A DNA stretch of 64,000 bases from Streptomyces rishiriensis. GTDB lineage: Bacteria > Actinomycetota > Actinomycetes > Streptomycetales > Streptomycetaceae. Made by a program: the position numbers and the translations under genes. Below, in pieces: positions 36,285 to 44,246 of this stretch (its first letter is position 1; the number at the start of each line of letters is the position of its first letter). Location of the stretch: positions 2,914,001 through 2,978,000 of the forward strand of contig NZ_JAUSWV010000002.1 of assembly GCF_030815485.1 (NCBI RefSeq), read 5' to 3'. Below the pieces are notes generated by a model. The model saw only the letters and a program-made list of their open reading frames with translations, ran no database searches and was not told the DNA's origin.

Positions 36285-37226
36285 ATGGGGGACGTGACGA
36301 TGGTGACGCGGACAGGCACGGAGGCAGGGCAGAAGCCGGGACCGGCGCCGGGGTCCTCACCGCGGCCCGCACCGGGGCCGCCGCATCGGCGCCGGCCCGA
36401 GCTGGCGGCGTTCCTGCGCAGCAGGCGGGCGCGGGTGACACCGGGTGATGTCGGGATGCCGCCCGGACTGAGGCGCCGCACTCCGGGGCTGCGGCGCGAG
36501 GAGGTCGCGCAGCTCTCCGGCGTGGGCGTGACCTGGTACACCTGGCTGGAGCAGGGCCGGCCGATCAACGCCTCCGCGCAGGTCCTGGACGCCGTGGCAC
36601 GCACGCTGCGGCTCGATCCGCCGGAGCGGGAGCATCTCTACCACCTGGCGGAGGTGCCCTACGCGCACGTGCCGGAGGCCCTGGTGCAGAGCGTGGGCCC
36701 GGAGATCCAGGGCATCATCGACGCCCTGGCGCCCCGACCGGCGGTCGTCTACAACTCGCGCTACGACATCCTGGCCACCAACTCCGTCTACCACGATCTG
36801 TTCATCACGCCGGTGGACGCCTGCGTGCCGGGGCCGAACAACGCGCTGTGGCGGCTGTTCACGGTCCGGGAGCAGGACTGCCCGCTGCTGTTCCGGGACA
36901 AGGAACTGCCGGTGATGGTGGCGACCCTGCGGGCGTCGTACGGGCTGCACGCCGGTGAGCCCGCCTGGGAGGACTTCATACGCCGGCTGTCGCAGGCGAG
37001 CCCGCTGTTCAGGCGGCTGTGGGAGACCGGGGACGTGGCGGAGCCCGGCCGCCGCGTGAAGGTCTTCCGGCACGAGGCGGTGGGCGAGCTGCGGATGACG
37101 TCGATGTCCCTGTCGATCAACGGGATGCCGGAGTGCCGGATCGTCGTCTACACGCCGGAGGACGAGGAGACGGAGCGCCGCACGGCCATGCTCCGCAACG
37201 GAGCGACGAAAAATCCCGCCCCCTGA
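36285..37226 (+). CDS. XRE-family regulator with MmyB-like ligand-binding domain
   Basis: 313 residues from ATG 36285 (MGDVTMVTRTGTEAG), with GGGGGA 6-11 nt upstream. The N-terminal helix-turn-helix covers about 35-105 (FLRSRRARVTPGDVGMP, LRREEVAQLSGVGVTWYTWL, INASAQVLDAVARTLRLD). The C-terminal half (about 115-300; PAVVYNSRYDILATNSVYHD, LRASYGLHAGEPAWEDFIRR) matches the MmyB-like sensory domain found in many Streptomyces regulators, some of which bind fatty acids or antibiotics. It likely controls the divergent MFS exporter and itself from the shared 94-nt region. Its stop codon lies inside a hairpin terminator. Confidence 0.9.
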   Translation: MGDVTMVTRTGTEAGQKPGPAPGSSPRPAPGPPHRRRPELAAFLRSRRARVTPGDVGMPPGLRRRTPGLRREEVAQLSGVGVTWYTWLEQGRPINASAQVLDAVARTLRLDPPEREHLYHLAEVPYAHVPEALVQSVGPEIQGIIDALAPRPAVVYNSRYDILATNSVYHDLFITPVDACVPGPNNALWRLFTVREQDCPLLFRDKELPVMVATLRASYGLHAGEPAWEDFIRRLSQASPLFRRLWETGDVAEPGRRVKVFRHEAVGELRMTSMSLSINGMPECRIVVYTPEDEETERRTAMLRNGATKNPAP

Positions 37227-37237
37227 GGGGACGGGAT
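37209..37237 (-). terminator. Bidirectional terminator between the XRE gene and tRNA-Ala copy 2
   Basis: ATCCCG-CCCC and GGGG-CGGGAT (37213-37237) form a stem with a TGA loop and one bulged base. On the minus strand it is followed by five T residues (37213-37209), so it ends the tRNA transcript; on the plus strand it encloses the XRE stop codon. Confidence 0.8.
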
Positions 37238-37316
37238 CTTCGTCAACAGATCTCGACCGGTCACTACCGATCCTTGACAACTCAACAGAGTGTCGACCGA
37301 CAGACCAGGTGATCTG

Positions 37317-37389
37317 TGGAGCTAAGGAGAATTGAACTCCTGACCTCCTGCATGCCATGCAGGCGCTCTACCAACTGAGCTATAGCCCC
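37317..37389 (-). tRNA. tRNA-Ala (anticodon GGC), copy 2
   Basis: 73 nt, identical base for base to the copy at 34004-34076 and in the same direction. Shared identity covers 77 nt (37314-37390). CCA is not encoded. Flanks differ from copy 1 outside the repeat. Confidence 0.97.
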
Positions 37390-37481
37390 TTGCGTTCTTC
37401 CCGCTCGGCGGGCGAACAAGAAGAACTTTAGCCTGCGACCTGCCGGAAAGTGAAATCCGGGTCCCGGCGGCCGCACGGCGC

Positions 37482-38156
37482 TCAGTCGTCGTCGCCGAGC
37501 ACCGGCTCGGGCAGGGTGCCGGCGTTGTGTTCGAGCAGGCGCCAGCCCCGTGCGCCCTCGCCGAGGACGGACCAGCAGCAGTTGGAAAGGCCCCCGAGGG
37601 CCTCCCAGTGGTGGGCGTCCAGGCCGAGGAGACGGCCGATGGTGGTGCGGATGGTGCCACCGTGACTGACGACGACGAGCGTGCCGTCCTCGGGCAGCTT
37701 CTCGGCGTGCCTCAGCACCACGGGTGCCGCGCGGTCGGCGACCTCCGTCTCCAGTTCGCCGCCGCCGCGGCGGACCGGTTCACCGCGCTTCCACGCCGCG
37801 TACTCGTCACCGTGGCTCGCGATGATCTCGTCGTGCGTCAGCCCCTGCCAGAGGCCCGCGTAGGTCTCGCGCAGGGCCTCGTCGTGGGTGATCTCGAGGC
37901 CGGTGAGACCGCTGAGCTCGGCGGCCGTGTTCGCGGCCCGCGACAGGTCCGAGGAGACGATCGCGTCGGGCTGGAGGGAAGCGAGCAGCCGGGCGGCGCG
38001 ACGGGCCTGGGCCACGCCGGTCTCGGTCAGCCGCACGTCCGTGGTGCCCTGGAAGCGGCGCTCCACGTTCCACGCGGTCTGGCCGTGCCGCCACAGGATG
38101 ACCCGGCGGCCACGGCCCGGCCGGCGCTCGGCGGCCGACTCCGCGGCGGCGCTCAC
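37482..38156 (-). CDS. Histidine phosphatase (phosphoglycerate mutase-like)
   Basis: 224 residues from GTG 38156 (VSAAAESAAERRPGRGRR). The catalytic RHG motif is in VILWRHGQTAWNVERRFQGT; the second catalytic His is in VVVSHGGTIRTTIGRLLGL. SSDLSRAANTAAELSG and ALRETYAGLWQGLTHDE complete the acid-phosphatase branch of the family. Dephosphorylates a small phosphometabolite (glucosyl-3-phosphoglycerate phosphatase or a broad phosphatase are possible), rather than acting as the glycolytic mutase. GTG overlaps the rsfS stop (GTGA), so it is the last gene of the nadD-LCP-rsfS unit. Confidence 0.88.
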   Translation of the reverse strand: MSAAAESAAERRPGRGRRVILWRHGQTAWNVERRFQGTTDVRLTETGVAQARRAARLLASLQPDAIVSSDLSRAANTAAELSGLTGLEITHDEALRETYAGLWQGLTHDEIIASHGDEYAAWKRGEPVRRGGGELETEVADRAAPVVLRHAEKLPEDGTLVVVSHGGTIRTTIGRLLGLDAHHWEALGGLSNCCWSVLGEGARGWRLLEHNAGTLPEPVLGDDD

Positions 38157-38608
38157 CGCAGGTCCCCGAAACCGGTGGCGTCCTCCTCGGTCTCGGCCTC
38201 GGCCTGCAGCTTGGCGTGCTCCTGGGCCTTGCCGCGGGTCGCCTTGGCGTCGGCGGGCAGCTCCAGCTCGGGGCAGTCCTTCCACAGCCGCTCGAGGGCG
38301 TAGAAGACGCGCTCCTCGCTGTGCTGGACGTGGACGACGATGTCGACGTAGTCGAGCAGGATCCAGCGGGCGTCGCGGTCCCCCTCGCGGCGTACGGGCT
38401 TGGTGCCGAGCTCCTTCTGAAGGCGCTCTTCGATCTCGTCGACGATCGACTTGACCTGGCGGTCGTTGGGCGCGGAGGCCACTAGGAAGGCATCCGTGAT
38501 CGACAGCACGTCGCTGACGTCGTAGGCGATGATGTCGTGCGCGAGCTTGTCGGCAGCCGCCTGGGCGGCGGTCTGGATGAGCTCGATGGAGCGGTCGGTG
38601 GCGGTCAC
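38153..38608 (-). CDS. rsfS: Ribosome silencing factor RsfS
   Basis: 151 residues from GTG 38608 (VTATDRSIELIQTAAQAAAD); GGAAAG precedes it by 9 nt. The RsfS/Iojap core reads LAHDIIAYDVSDVLSITDAFLVASAPN (given here as DIIAYDVSDVLSITDAF), NDRQVKSIVDEIEERL and RDARWILLDYVDIVVHVQ. The protein binds L14 (uL14) on the 50S subunit and blocks joining with 30S when nutrients run low. A C-terminal extension of about 30 residues (KATRGKAQEHAKLQAEAETE) exceeds the usual length. Co-transcribed between the LCP gene and the phosphatase. Confidence 0.93.
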   Translation of the reverse strand: MTATDRSIELIQTAAQAAADKLAHDIIAYDVSDVLSITDAFLVASAPNDRQVKSIVDEIEERLQKELGTKPVRREGDRDARWILLDYVDIVVHVQHSEERVFYALERLWKDCPELELPADAKATRGKAQEHAKLQAEAETEEDATGFGDLR

Positions 38609-38698
38609 TACGTGGCTTTCCGTCGGCGGACACTTGTCCCCAAGGGTCTCACGGTCCGCCGACGGCACCCCACGTGTCGGAGGGATCACCCACGCGGA

Positions 38699-38716
38699 GG
38701 CCGCTTCCGGGCGGCC
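38699..38716 (-). terminator. Short hairpin after the LCP-like gene
   Basis: GGCCGC (38699-38704) pairs with GCGGCC (38711-38716) over TTCCGG, 14 nt past the LCP-like stop. It may attenuate rather than fully end transcription into rsfS, which starts 91 nt further on. Confidence 0.45.
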
Positions 38717-38729
38717 CCCGCGCCTGCTC

Positions 38730-40565
38730 TCAGTCGCCCGACCCGGCCGAGGAGGGCTGGTAGTCCTCACCCAGGACGACCGCGATGTCGGCGTTCGCGG
38801 GGACCGTGCCCTTCTTCACCGCGTCGGCGTCCAGACCGAGGGTCTTGGCGACCTCGGTGGCGTTCTCCTTGCCGGCGGCGTCCGCGTAGAGCACCCGGGA
38901 GGCGGCCGTCGTGCTCGACGGGGTGCCGGCCTCCAGGAAGGTGAAGCCGCCGTTGAGGAGCACCACGCGCGCGTCCTCGGTGTCCGCCTTGGTGCCGCTG
39001 GCGTTCTGGACGGAGACGCTGACGGCCGCGTCCTTGTCGGGACTCTTCGCCGCACCGCCGAGGACGTCCTTGACGACACTCGCGCTGGCCTCCGCGTTGA
39101 GGGTGCCGTCGGTCTGCACGGGCAGCAGCGCGGTCTTGTAGTCGCCGCCCTTGGCGAGGTCCGCGAGCTTGGCCAGGAAGGTGCCGAGGTCCTTGTCGGT
39201 CAGCGAGGGGTCAAGGATCTGCGCCAGCGTCTGGACGGTGACGGTGGCGCCCTGCGCGTCCGACGACACCTTGCGCAGCACTCCCTGCATGACCTGGCCG
39301 AACCGCTCCAGCTGGGCGTTCTGGGCCTCGCCCGTGGCGCGGTAGGTGGCGTAGGCGACGGCCATCTTGCCGCTGAGGGTCTGGTTCTCGCCCTTGTTGA
39401 CGAGCGGCGCCCCGCCCTTCTTGGCGGCCGGGTCGGGCACGGTGACGTCGGTGTCCACCTCGATGTTGCCGACGAGGTCGACGAGGTTCTGGAGGTAGGG
39501 CGTGTCGAGCCGCCAGGTGCCCTGGATGTCGGTGCCGAGGACGGTGTCGAGGGCGTCGCGGGTGCCGGCCGAGCCGTCGTCGTCGACGGACTTGGCGAGG
39601 GTGGTCGTGGTGCCGTCCTCGTCGGTGACGACGAGGGAGTTGGGCAGCAGGACCGTGGCGGCCTGCTCGGTGGTGGTGTTGTCGACGAGCAGCGCCGTGG
39701 TGGTGCCGCCGCCGGCGGTGTTGTGCAGGTGGACGACGACCACGTCGCGCTTCTGCGCGGCGGTCGCGGTCGTGGTGCCGGTGCCCGCGTCCGAGGACGA
39801 CGACAGGCCGGGCAGCTTCCCCGCGTACCAGAGGTAGCCCACTCCGCCGACCGCGACCAGCGCCAGGACCACGACGAGGGCGACGAGGCGGCCGCGGGCG
39901 CGGCGCTTGGCCTCCTCACGGCGCTCGGTGCGGTTCTCGGTGAAGTTCAGCCAGTCGATGACGTCCTCGGAGTCGCCGTCGGGTTCCTCCACGAACGCGA
40001 ACTGCTCGGTCTCGTAGTCACGTTGGGGCTGTCCGGGGGCTGCGGACGCGCCGCGCCCGTCCGTCGCCGCGCCGGGCCGTCCGTCGAGGCCGGTGTCGGC
40101 CTCTGCCCGGCTCCCGGCCTCGACCGGCCCGCCCTGCTGCGGGATGTAGGCGGTCTGCTCGGCTGTGCGGGGCTGTTCGACCCGGGGCTGCTGTCCGCCG
40201 ACGGCGGTCTGCCCGTAGGGGTCGTAGGGGGCCTGGGCCGCGGTGCCGTAGGGGTCGTACCCCACGGGAGCCTGCCGACCGGTGTCGTACGGGTCGTAGG
40301 GGGGTGTGGCCGGCTGCTGACCTGTGTCGTACGGGTCGTAGGCGGGCGTCTGCTGCTGCCCGCCCGTGGCGTAGGGGTCATAGCCGTACCCCTGTTGCCC
40401 CTGGGGCGGGTGCGTCTGCTGCTGCCCCTGCTGTCCGTACGGGTCGTAGGACTGCTGCGGCACCTGCTGCGACGGGACCTGCCGGTAGACGGGCTGCCCG
40501 AACTCGTCGTAGCCGACGAGTTCGTACTGGTCGTCCCCGTACCCCGCGTCGTATCGGTCGTTCAC
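38730..40565 (-). CDS. LytR-CpsA-Psr-like envelope protein with LytR_C domain (LCP core degenerate)
   Basis: 611 residues from GTG 40565 (VNDRYDAGYGDDQYELVGYD). Residues about 1-210 are a cytosolic low-complexity tail with repeated YDPYG/YDPYDTG units and Gln/Pro. One membrane helix follows (LVALVVVLALVAVGGVGYLW). The exterior part holds an LCP-like domain (about 265-440; LLVDNTTTEQAATVLLPNSL, LDTPYLQNLVDLVGNIEVDT, ERFGQVMQGVLRKV) and a LytR_C domain (about 490-590; VSVQNASGTKADTEDARVVL). LCP enzymes attach teichoic acid or arabinogalactan-like polymers to peptidoglycan. I do not see the conserved Arg/Asp set of active LCP enzymes (the R-T-D-T region reads PNSLVVTDEDG), so activity is doubtful. 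It starts 16 nt after nadD. Confidence 0.8.
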   Translation of the reverse strand: MNDRYDAGYGDDQYELVGYDEFGQPVYRQVPSQQVPQQSYDPYGQQGQQQTHPPQGQQGYGYDPYATGGQQQTPAYDPYDTGQQPATPPYDPYDTGRQAPVGYDPYGTAAQAPYDPYGQTAVGGQQPRVEQPRTAEQTAYIPQQGGPVEAGSRAEADTGLDGRPGAATDGRGASAAPGQPQRDYETEQFAFVEEPDGDSEDVIDWLNFTENRTERREEAKRRARGRLVALVVVLALVAVGGVGYLWYAGKLPGLSSSSDAGTGTTTATAAQKRDVVVVHLHNTAGGGTTTALLVDNTTTEQAATVLLPNSLVVTDEDGTTTTLAKSVDDDGSAGTRDALDTVLGTDIQGTWRLDTPYLQNLVDLVGNIEVDTDVTVPDPAAKKGGAPLVNKGENQTLSGKMAVAYATYRATGEAQNAQLERFGQVMQGVLRKVSSDAQGATVTVQTLAQILDPSLTDKDLGTFLAKLADLAKGGDYKTALLPVQTDGTLNAEASASVVKDVLGGAAKSPDKDAAVSVSVQNASGTKADTEDARVVLLNGGFTFLEAGTPSSTTAASRVLYADAAGKENATEVAKTLGLDADAVKKGTVPANADIAVVLGEDYQPSSAGSGD

Positions 40566-40581
40566 CGGTACCCCTCTCGGC

Positions 40582-41208
40582 TCACTCGCCGCGGTACAGC
40601 TCGCGCTTGTCGATGTAGCGCACGACTCCGTCCGGCACCAGATACCAGACGGGGTCGCCCTTGGCGACTCGCGCACGGCAGTCTGTGGAGGAGATGGCGA
40701 GCGCGGGTACCTCGACGAGCGAGACACCGCCTTCGGGCAGACCGGGGTCCATGAGGTTGTGTCCCGGCCGGGTGACGCCGATGAAGTGGGCGAGGGAGAA
40801 CAGCTCCTCGCTGTCCCGCCAGGTCAGGATCTGGCCCAGGGCGTCGGCGCCGGTGATGAAGAAGAGGTCGGCCTCGGAGTTGAGGGCCCGCAGATCGCGC
40901 AGCGTGTCCACCGTGTACGTGGGGCCCCCGCGGTCGATGTCGATGCGGCTCACCGAGAACTGCGGGTTCTCGGCGGTCGCGATGACCGTCATCAGGTAGC
41001 GGTCCTCGGCCGGGGAGACACTGCGGTGAGTCTTCTGCCAGGGCTGCCCTGTCGGGACGAACACGACCTCGTCCAGGTGGAACTGCGCGGCGACCTCACT
41101 GGCCGCCACGAGGTGTCCGTGGTGGATCGGATCGAACGTCCCGCCCATGACGCCGAGGCGGCGCTTGCCCGGGTTCGACGGGCCGGTAGGCATGTCCTGC
41201 TCTCCCAT
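40582..41208 (-). CDS. nadD: Nicotinate-nucleotide adenylyltransferase
   Basis: 208 residues from ATG 41208 ([20 protein letters not shown]); a second ATG at 41193 is possible. Nucleotidyltransferase signature [19 protein letters not shown] with the HxGH motif (HHGH), then [51 protein letters not shown] and the late [13 protein letters not shown] (SSTxxR). It joins ATP and nicotinate mononucleotide to make deamido-NAD in the cytosol. First gene of the nadD-LCP-rsfS-phosphatase operon. Confidence 0.96.
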   Translation of the reverse strand: MGEQDMPTGPSNPGKRRLGVMGGTFDPIHHGHLVAASEVAAQFHLDEVVFVPTGQPWQKTHRSVSPAEDRYLMTVIATAENPQFSVSRIDIDRGGPTYTVDTLRDLRALNSEADLFFITGADALGQILTWRDSEELFSLAHFIGVTRPGHNLMDPGLPEGGVSLVEVPALAISSTDCRARVAKGDPVWYLVPDGVVRYIDKRELYRGE

Positions 41209-41305
41209 GCGTGCAGACCCTACCGGCCCGGTCCCGGGGCCCCGGCCGGCGGATGCCCTGAGTGCCCCGCTATGCCGGACTGCCCGTCGGTGAACACGTC
41301 GTGTC

Positions 41306-41470
41306 TCAGCGGTCGCGGTTGAAGCGGGTGGTGATCCACAGCAGGAGCAGCAGGATGACGAAAGCACTGCCGCCGGTGAGCAGCGGGCTGAGGCTCTCGT
41401 GGTTGCCACCGTGTTCCTCGCCCTCGGCGGCAAGGGTGACCAGCTGGGCAGCGGTGCTGTGAAGGCTCAT
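41306..41470 (-). CDS. Very small single-pass membrane protein
   Basis: 54 residues: [20 protein letters not shown], then a Gly/His/Ser linker, a membrane helix [19 protein letters not shown] and the end RDR. The positive residues after the helix (TRFNRDR) suggest an outside N-terminus and inside C-terminus. AGG lies 14 nt before the ATG. Codon bias fits the neighbours. Found between nadD and the M48 peptidase, 145 nt from a second small membrane protein on the same strand. Function unknown; too small for standard gene finders to treat confidently. Confidence 0.65.
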   Translation of the reverse strand: MSLHSTAAQLVTLAAEGEEHGGNHESLSPLLTGGSAFVILLLLLWITTRFNRDR

Positions 41471-41615
41471 CTTCGGCAGGACCTATCCGATGGGTGTCCC
41501 CCCGCTCGCGCGAAGTCGAGGCCGGGGGAGGGCGGGATTACGACGTCGGCCCATCGTAAGCGGGCGGCCGGGCGGCGATCACGCCGACTCCGCCATTGGG
41601 AACCTTCCCGGCGGC

Positions 41616-41777
41616 TCAGTCGTCCTTCCGCTTGTAGCCCCGCAGCAGGAACCACGCGGTGAGCACACAGCCCAGGACCATCACGACCAGTACGACGCGG
41701 AGCAGATTCCCCGCCCCCTGCTGTTGGGCGGCGCCGGCGGCCTCGGTGAGCCAGGCGGCTGCGGGGTGGTGCTCCAT
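41616..41777 (-). CDS. Very small single-pass membrane protein
   Basis: 53 residues: MEHHPAAAWLTEAAGAAQQQ, then GAGNLLRVVLVVMVLGCVLT as membrane helix, AWFLLRGYKRKDD at the end. The Lys/Arg-rich end fits a cytosolic C-terminus. AAGGAG 9 nt before the ATG (minus strand) is a strong ribosome binding site, which decides the start. It is transcribed leftward, divergent from the M48 peptidase, and may be co-transcribed with the 54-residue protein. The 145 nt between the two show nothing recognisable. Function unknown. Confidence 0.7.
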   Translation of the reverse strand: MEHHPAAAWLTEAAGAAQQQGAGNLLRVVLVVMVLGCVLTAWFLLRGYKRKDD

Positions 41778-41932
41778 GGGGCGGGACTCCTTCGGTGTAG
41801 TGCCCGTCCACGGTAACTCCGCCTAGGCTGGGCTCTGCTTCGGGGGTGCAAAGGGCCGCACAAGGGTCCGTAAAGGGTCAGGCAGAGGCCACACAGCAGG
41901 TAGCGGCCACTCAGACGCACATGGGGGAAGAC

Positions 41933-43075
41933 ATGTCCGACGACGGCCACGAGCAGAACGCCACCGGCCACGAGAACGTGCCGAGCAGGCAGCGCAGGCG
42001 CTTCCCGGGAATCTCCTCCCGTGCGTACGAGCACCCGGCCGACCGCTCCGCCCTGGTGGCGCTGCGCAAGCTGAGCGGCTTCGACACCGTGTTCAAGGCA
42101 CTCAGCGGGCTGTTGCCCGAGCGGAGTCTCAGGCTGCTGTTCCTGTCCGACTCGGTGCGGGTCTCCGACCAGCAGTTCGCGCACCTCAACGACATGCTGC
42201 GGGACGCCTGTTACATCCTGGACCTGGAGAAGGTCCCGCCGATGTACGTCAACCAGGATCCGCAGCCCAACGCGATGTGCATCGGTCTGGACGAGCCGAT
42301 CATCGTGGTCACCACCGGGCTCGTCGAGCTGCTCGACGAGGAGGAGATGCGCGCGGTCATCGGCCACGAGGTGGGCCATGCGCTGTCCGGGCACGCCGTG
42401 TACCGCACGATCCTGCTGTTCCTGACGAACCTGGCGATCCGGGTCGCCTGGATCCCGCTGGGCAACCTCGCGATCATGGCGATCGTCACGGCGCTGCGCG
42501 AGTGGTTCCGCAAGTCGGAGCTGTCCGCCGACCGGGCGGGGCTCCTCGTCGGCCAGGACCTGAAGGCCTCGATGCGCGGCCTGATGAAGATCGCCGGCGG
42601 CAACCACCTGCACGAGATGAACGTGGACGCCTTCCTGAAGCAGGCCGAGGAGTACGAGGCCGGCGGCGACCTGCGCGACTCCGTGCTGAAGATCCTCAAC
42701 GTGCTGCCGCGCACGCACCCCTTCACCACCGTGCGCGCGGCCGAGCTGAAGAAGTGGGCCGAGTCCCGCGACCACCAGCGGATCATGGACGGCCACTACC
42801 CGCGGCGCGCCGAGGACAAGGAGACGTCGGTCACCGACTCCTTCCGCGAGTCGGCGAGCCACTACGCGACGAGCGTCAAGAGTTCCAAGGACCCGCTGAT
42901 GAAGCTGGTCAGCGACCTCGCGGGCGGGGCGGGCGACATCGGCGGCCGGGTGCGGCGCGGCTTCGGCGGGTTCGCGGGCCCGGCTCCGGCGGACGACCGA
43001 CCGCCGCGGAACGGCTCGGACGGCCCGGGCAGCCCGGACGGACCTGCGGACACGCCTCCTCGCGCCGACGACTGA
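41933..43075 (+). CDS. M48-family zinc metallopeptidase, membrane-associated
   Basis: 380 residues from ATG 41933 (MSDDGHEQNATGHENVPSRQ), with GGGGGAAG 4-11 nt upstream; the ATG at 41921 lies before that site. HExxH zinc motif in MRAVIGHEVGHALSGHAVYR at about 145, third ligand Glu in RKSELSADRAGLLVGQD. Between them are two hydrophobic helices (TILLFLTNLAIRVAWIPLGN, AIMAIVTALREWF). M48 peptidases cleave membrane or prenylated proteins and perform quality control. The C-terminus is Pro/Gly-rich. Convergent with the gene ending at 43110, 34 nt away. The long 5' region (41778-41932) includes a TAGGCT -10-like box near 41824. Confidence 0.9.
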   Translation: MSDDGHEQNATGHENVPSRQRRRFPGISSRAYEHPADRSALVALRKLSGFDTVFKALSGLLPERSLRLLFLSDSVRVSDQQFAHLNDMLRDACYILDLEKVPPMYVNQDPQPNAMCIGLDEPIIVVTTGLVELLDEEEMRAVIGHEVGHALSGHAVYRTILLFLTNLAIRVAWIPLGNLAIMAIVTALREWFRKSELSADRAGLLVGQDLKASMRGLMKIAGGNHLHEMNVDAFLKQAEEYEAGGDLRDSVLKILNVLPRTHPFTTVRAAELKKWAESRDHQRIMDGHYPRRAEDKETSVTDSFRESASHYATSVKSSKDPLMKLVSDLAGGAGDIGGRVRRGFGGFAGPAPADDRPPRNGSDGPGSPDGPADTPPRADD

Positions 43076-43109
43076 TCCGGGGCACGGCCCGGCGCGGAGC
43101 CGGCCGGGC

Positions 43110-44180
43110 TCACACCTTCGGCTGCGCGCTCGTCGCGAGCGATCCGCACAGGGCCGTCGCGCCGCCCGTCGCGTAGGGGTCGGTGCCGGCCGGGCCGCCC
43201 GTCTTGGCGGTCTGGCCGGCCAGCAGGGGGCGCAGGTGGTTCGTGGAGTCCTCGGCACAGGACAGCGGGCCGGCCTGGACGTAGGACACGATCAGCTGGA
43301 CCTGGTGGGTGCGCAGGTTGGTGCGGTCGAAGCGGAAGTGCAGCTCGCGGCGGACGGTGAAGAGCGAGGCCGAGGTGTCGGCGCCCGCGCCGGCCGGCCG
43401 CAGCGCGTACACGAAGGTGTGGTCCGCGGTGACCTCGAGGGTCGCGGAGTCCGTCTCGGCGGCCTGGAGCGTGCCCTGGACACGGATGTTGCTGTCGGCC
43501 AGCTGGGTCCGGGCGGGGTCGAAGCGGACCAGCCAGCCGGTCGGCGCGTGTCTGCCGTCGGCGGCCGGGTGACTGAAGCTCTCGTCGAACTGGTCGAGCT
43601 GCTCGGCGGCGATCAGGGCCCGCACGGGCCGTACCTGCTGCCGGACGAGCACCTCCGGGTAGAGGGAGGAGTGCACGATGTACTCCTTGGCCGAGGTCAG
43701 GGCGGTGACGACCTGGCTGTCGGAGAAGTGCGCGGTGCGCCGGGAGGCGGGCAGCGGGATGCCCTCGGCGCCGACGCGGAACTGCGCGGCCGGACTGTGC
43801 GCGAACAGCGACTCCGCGTCGGCCGCCCCGGGCACGACGCCCTGCGGGGCCAGCGGGATGACGGTCATCCGCAGGGGCTCGACGGACCGGCGCGCCATGG
43901 GGTTCTGGTAGGGGTTGCGCACGCCCATGTACACGGCCGTCCCGAAGGCGACCGCGATCAGCATGACCAGGATCAGGACCTGCCGCGACAGGCCCCGGCG
44001 CACGGGCGGCCGGCGACGGACGGCGGGCGCGTGGTCGGCCAGGCGCTCCTGCGCGGAGTACTCCTGGATGCGGGCAGCCCGGACGAACGATTCGTCGAAG
44101 ACGACGGATCGGTACTCGTCCTCTCCACCTCCGGGAGTGCCCTCGGGTGTCTGCTCCGGTGGGTCTCCGGGCCCGGCCAT
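43110..44180 (-). CDS. Membrane-anchored extracellular protein with SVVFDExFV motif
   Basis: 356 residues. The cytosolic N-terminus has EYRSVVFDESFVRAARIQEY followed by SAQERLADHAP, the motif shared with the next gene upstream. One membrane helix (VLILVMLIAVAFGTAVYMGV) precedes an extracytoplasmic domain of about 250 residues (ALTSAKEYIVHSSLYPEVLV, QLDQFDESFSHPAADGRHAP, RFDRTNLRTHQVQLIVSYVQ) with two Cys near the end (LSCAED, ALCGSL) that may form a disulfide. No family is recognised; conserved in Streptomyces from memory. It is 66 nt downstream of its paralogue-like neighbour, probably in one operon. Confidence 0.75.
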   Translation of the reverse strand: MAGPGDPPEQTPEGTPGGGEDEYRSVVFDESFVRAARIQEYSAQERLADHAPAVRRRPPVRRGLSRQVLILVMLIAVAFGTAVYMGVRNPYQNPMARRSVEPLRMTVIPLAPQGVVPGAADAESLFAHSPAAQFRVGAEGIPLPASRRTAHFSDSQVVTALTSAKEYIVHSSLYPEVLVRQQVRPVRALIAAEQLDQFDESFSHPAADGRHAPTGWLVRFDPARTQLADSNIRVQGTLQAAETDSATLEVTADHTFVYALRPAGAGADTSASLFTVRRELHFRFDRTNLRTHQVQLIVSYVQAGPLSCAEDSTNHLRPLLAGQTAKTGGPAGTDPYATGGATALCGSLATSAQPKV

Positions 44181-44246
44181 ACTTTCAGAGTAGGTCGCAC
44201 GGAGCCCGGGTAAACGCCCCGCCGTGCGACAACTTCTGACAGCCGC

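Noticed and set aside
36357..37358. 333-residue minus-strand open frame over the XRE gene
   Set aside because: Starts inside tRNA-Ala and runs antisense to a clear helix-turn-helix gene.
38529..40754. 741-residue plus-strand open frame
   Set aside because: Mirror of the LCP-like gene; no independent start signal or domain.
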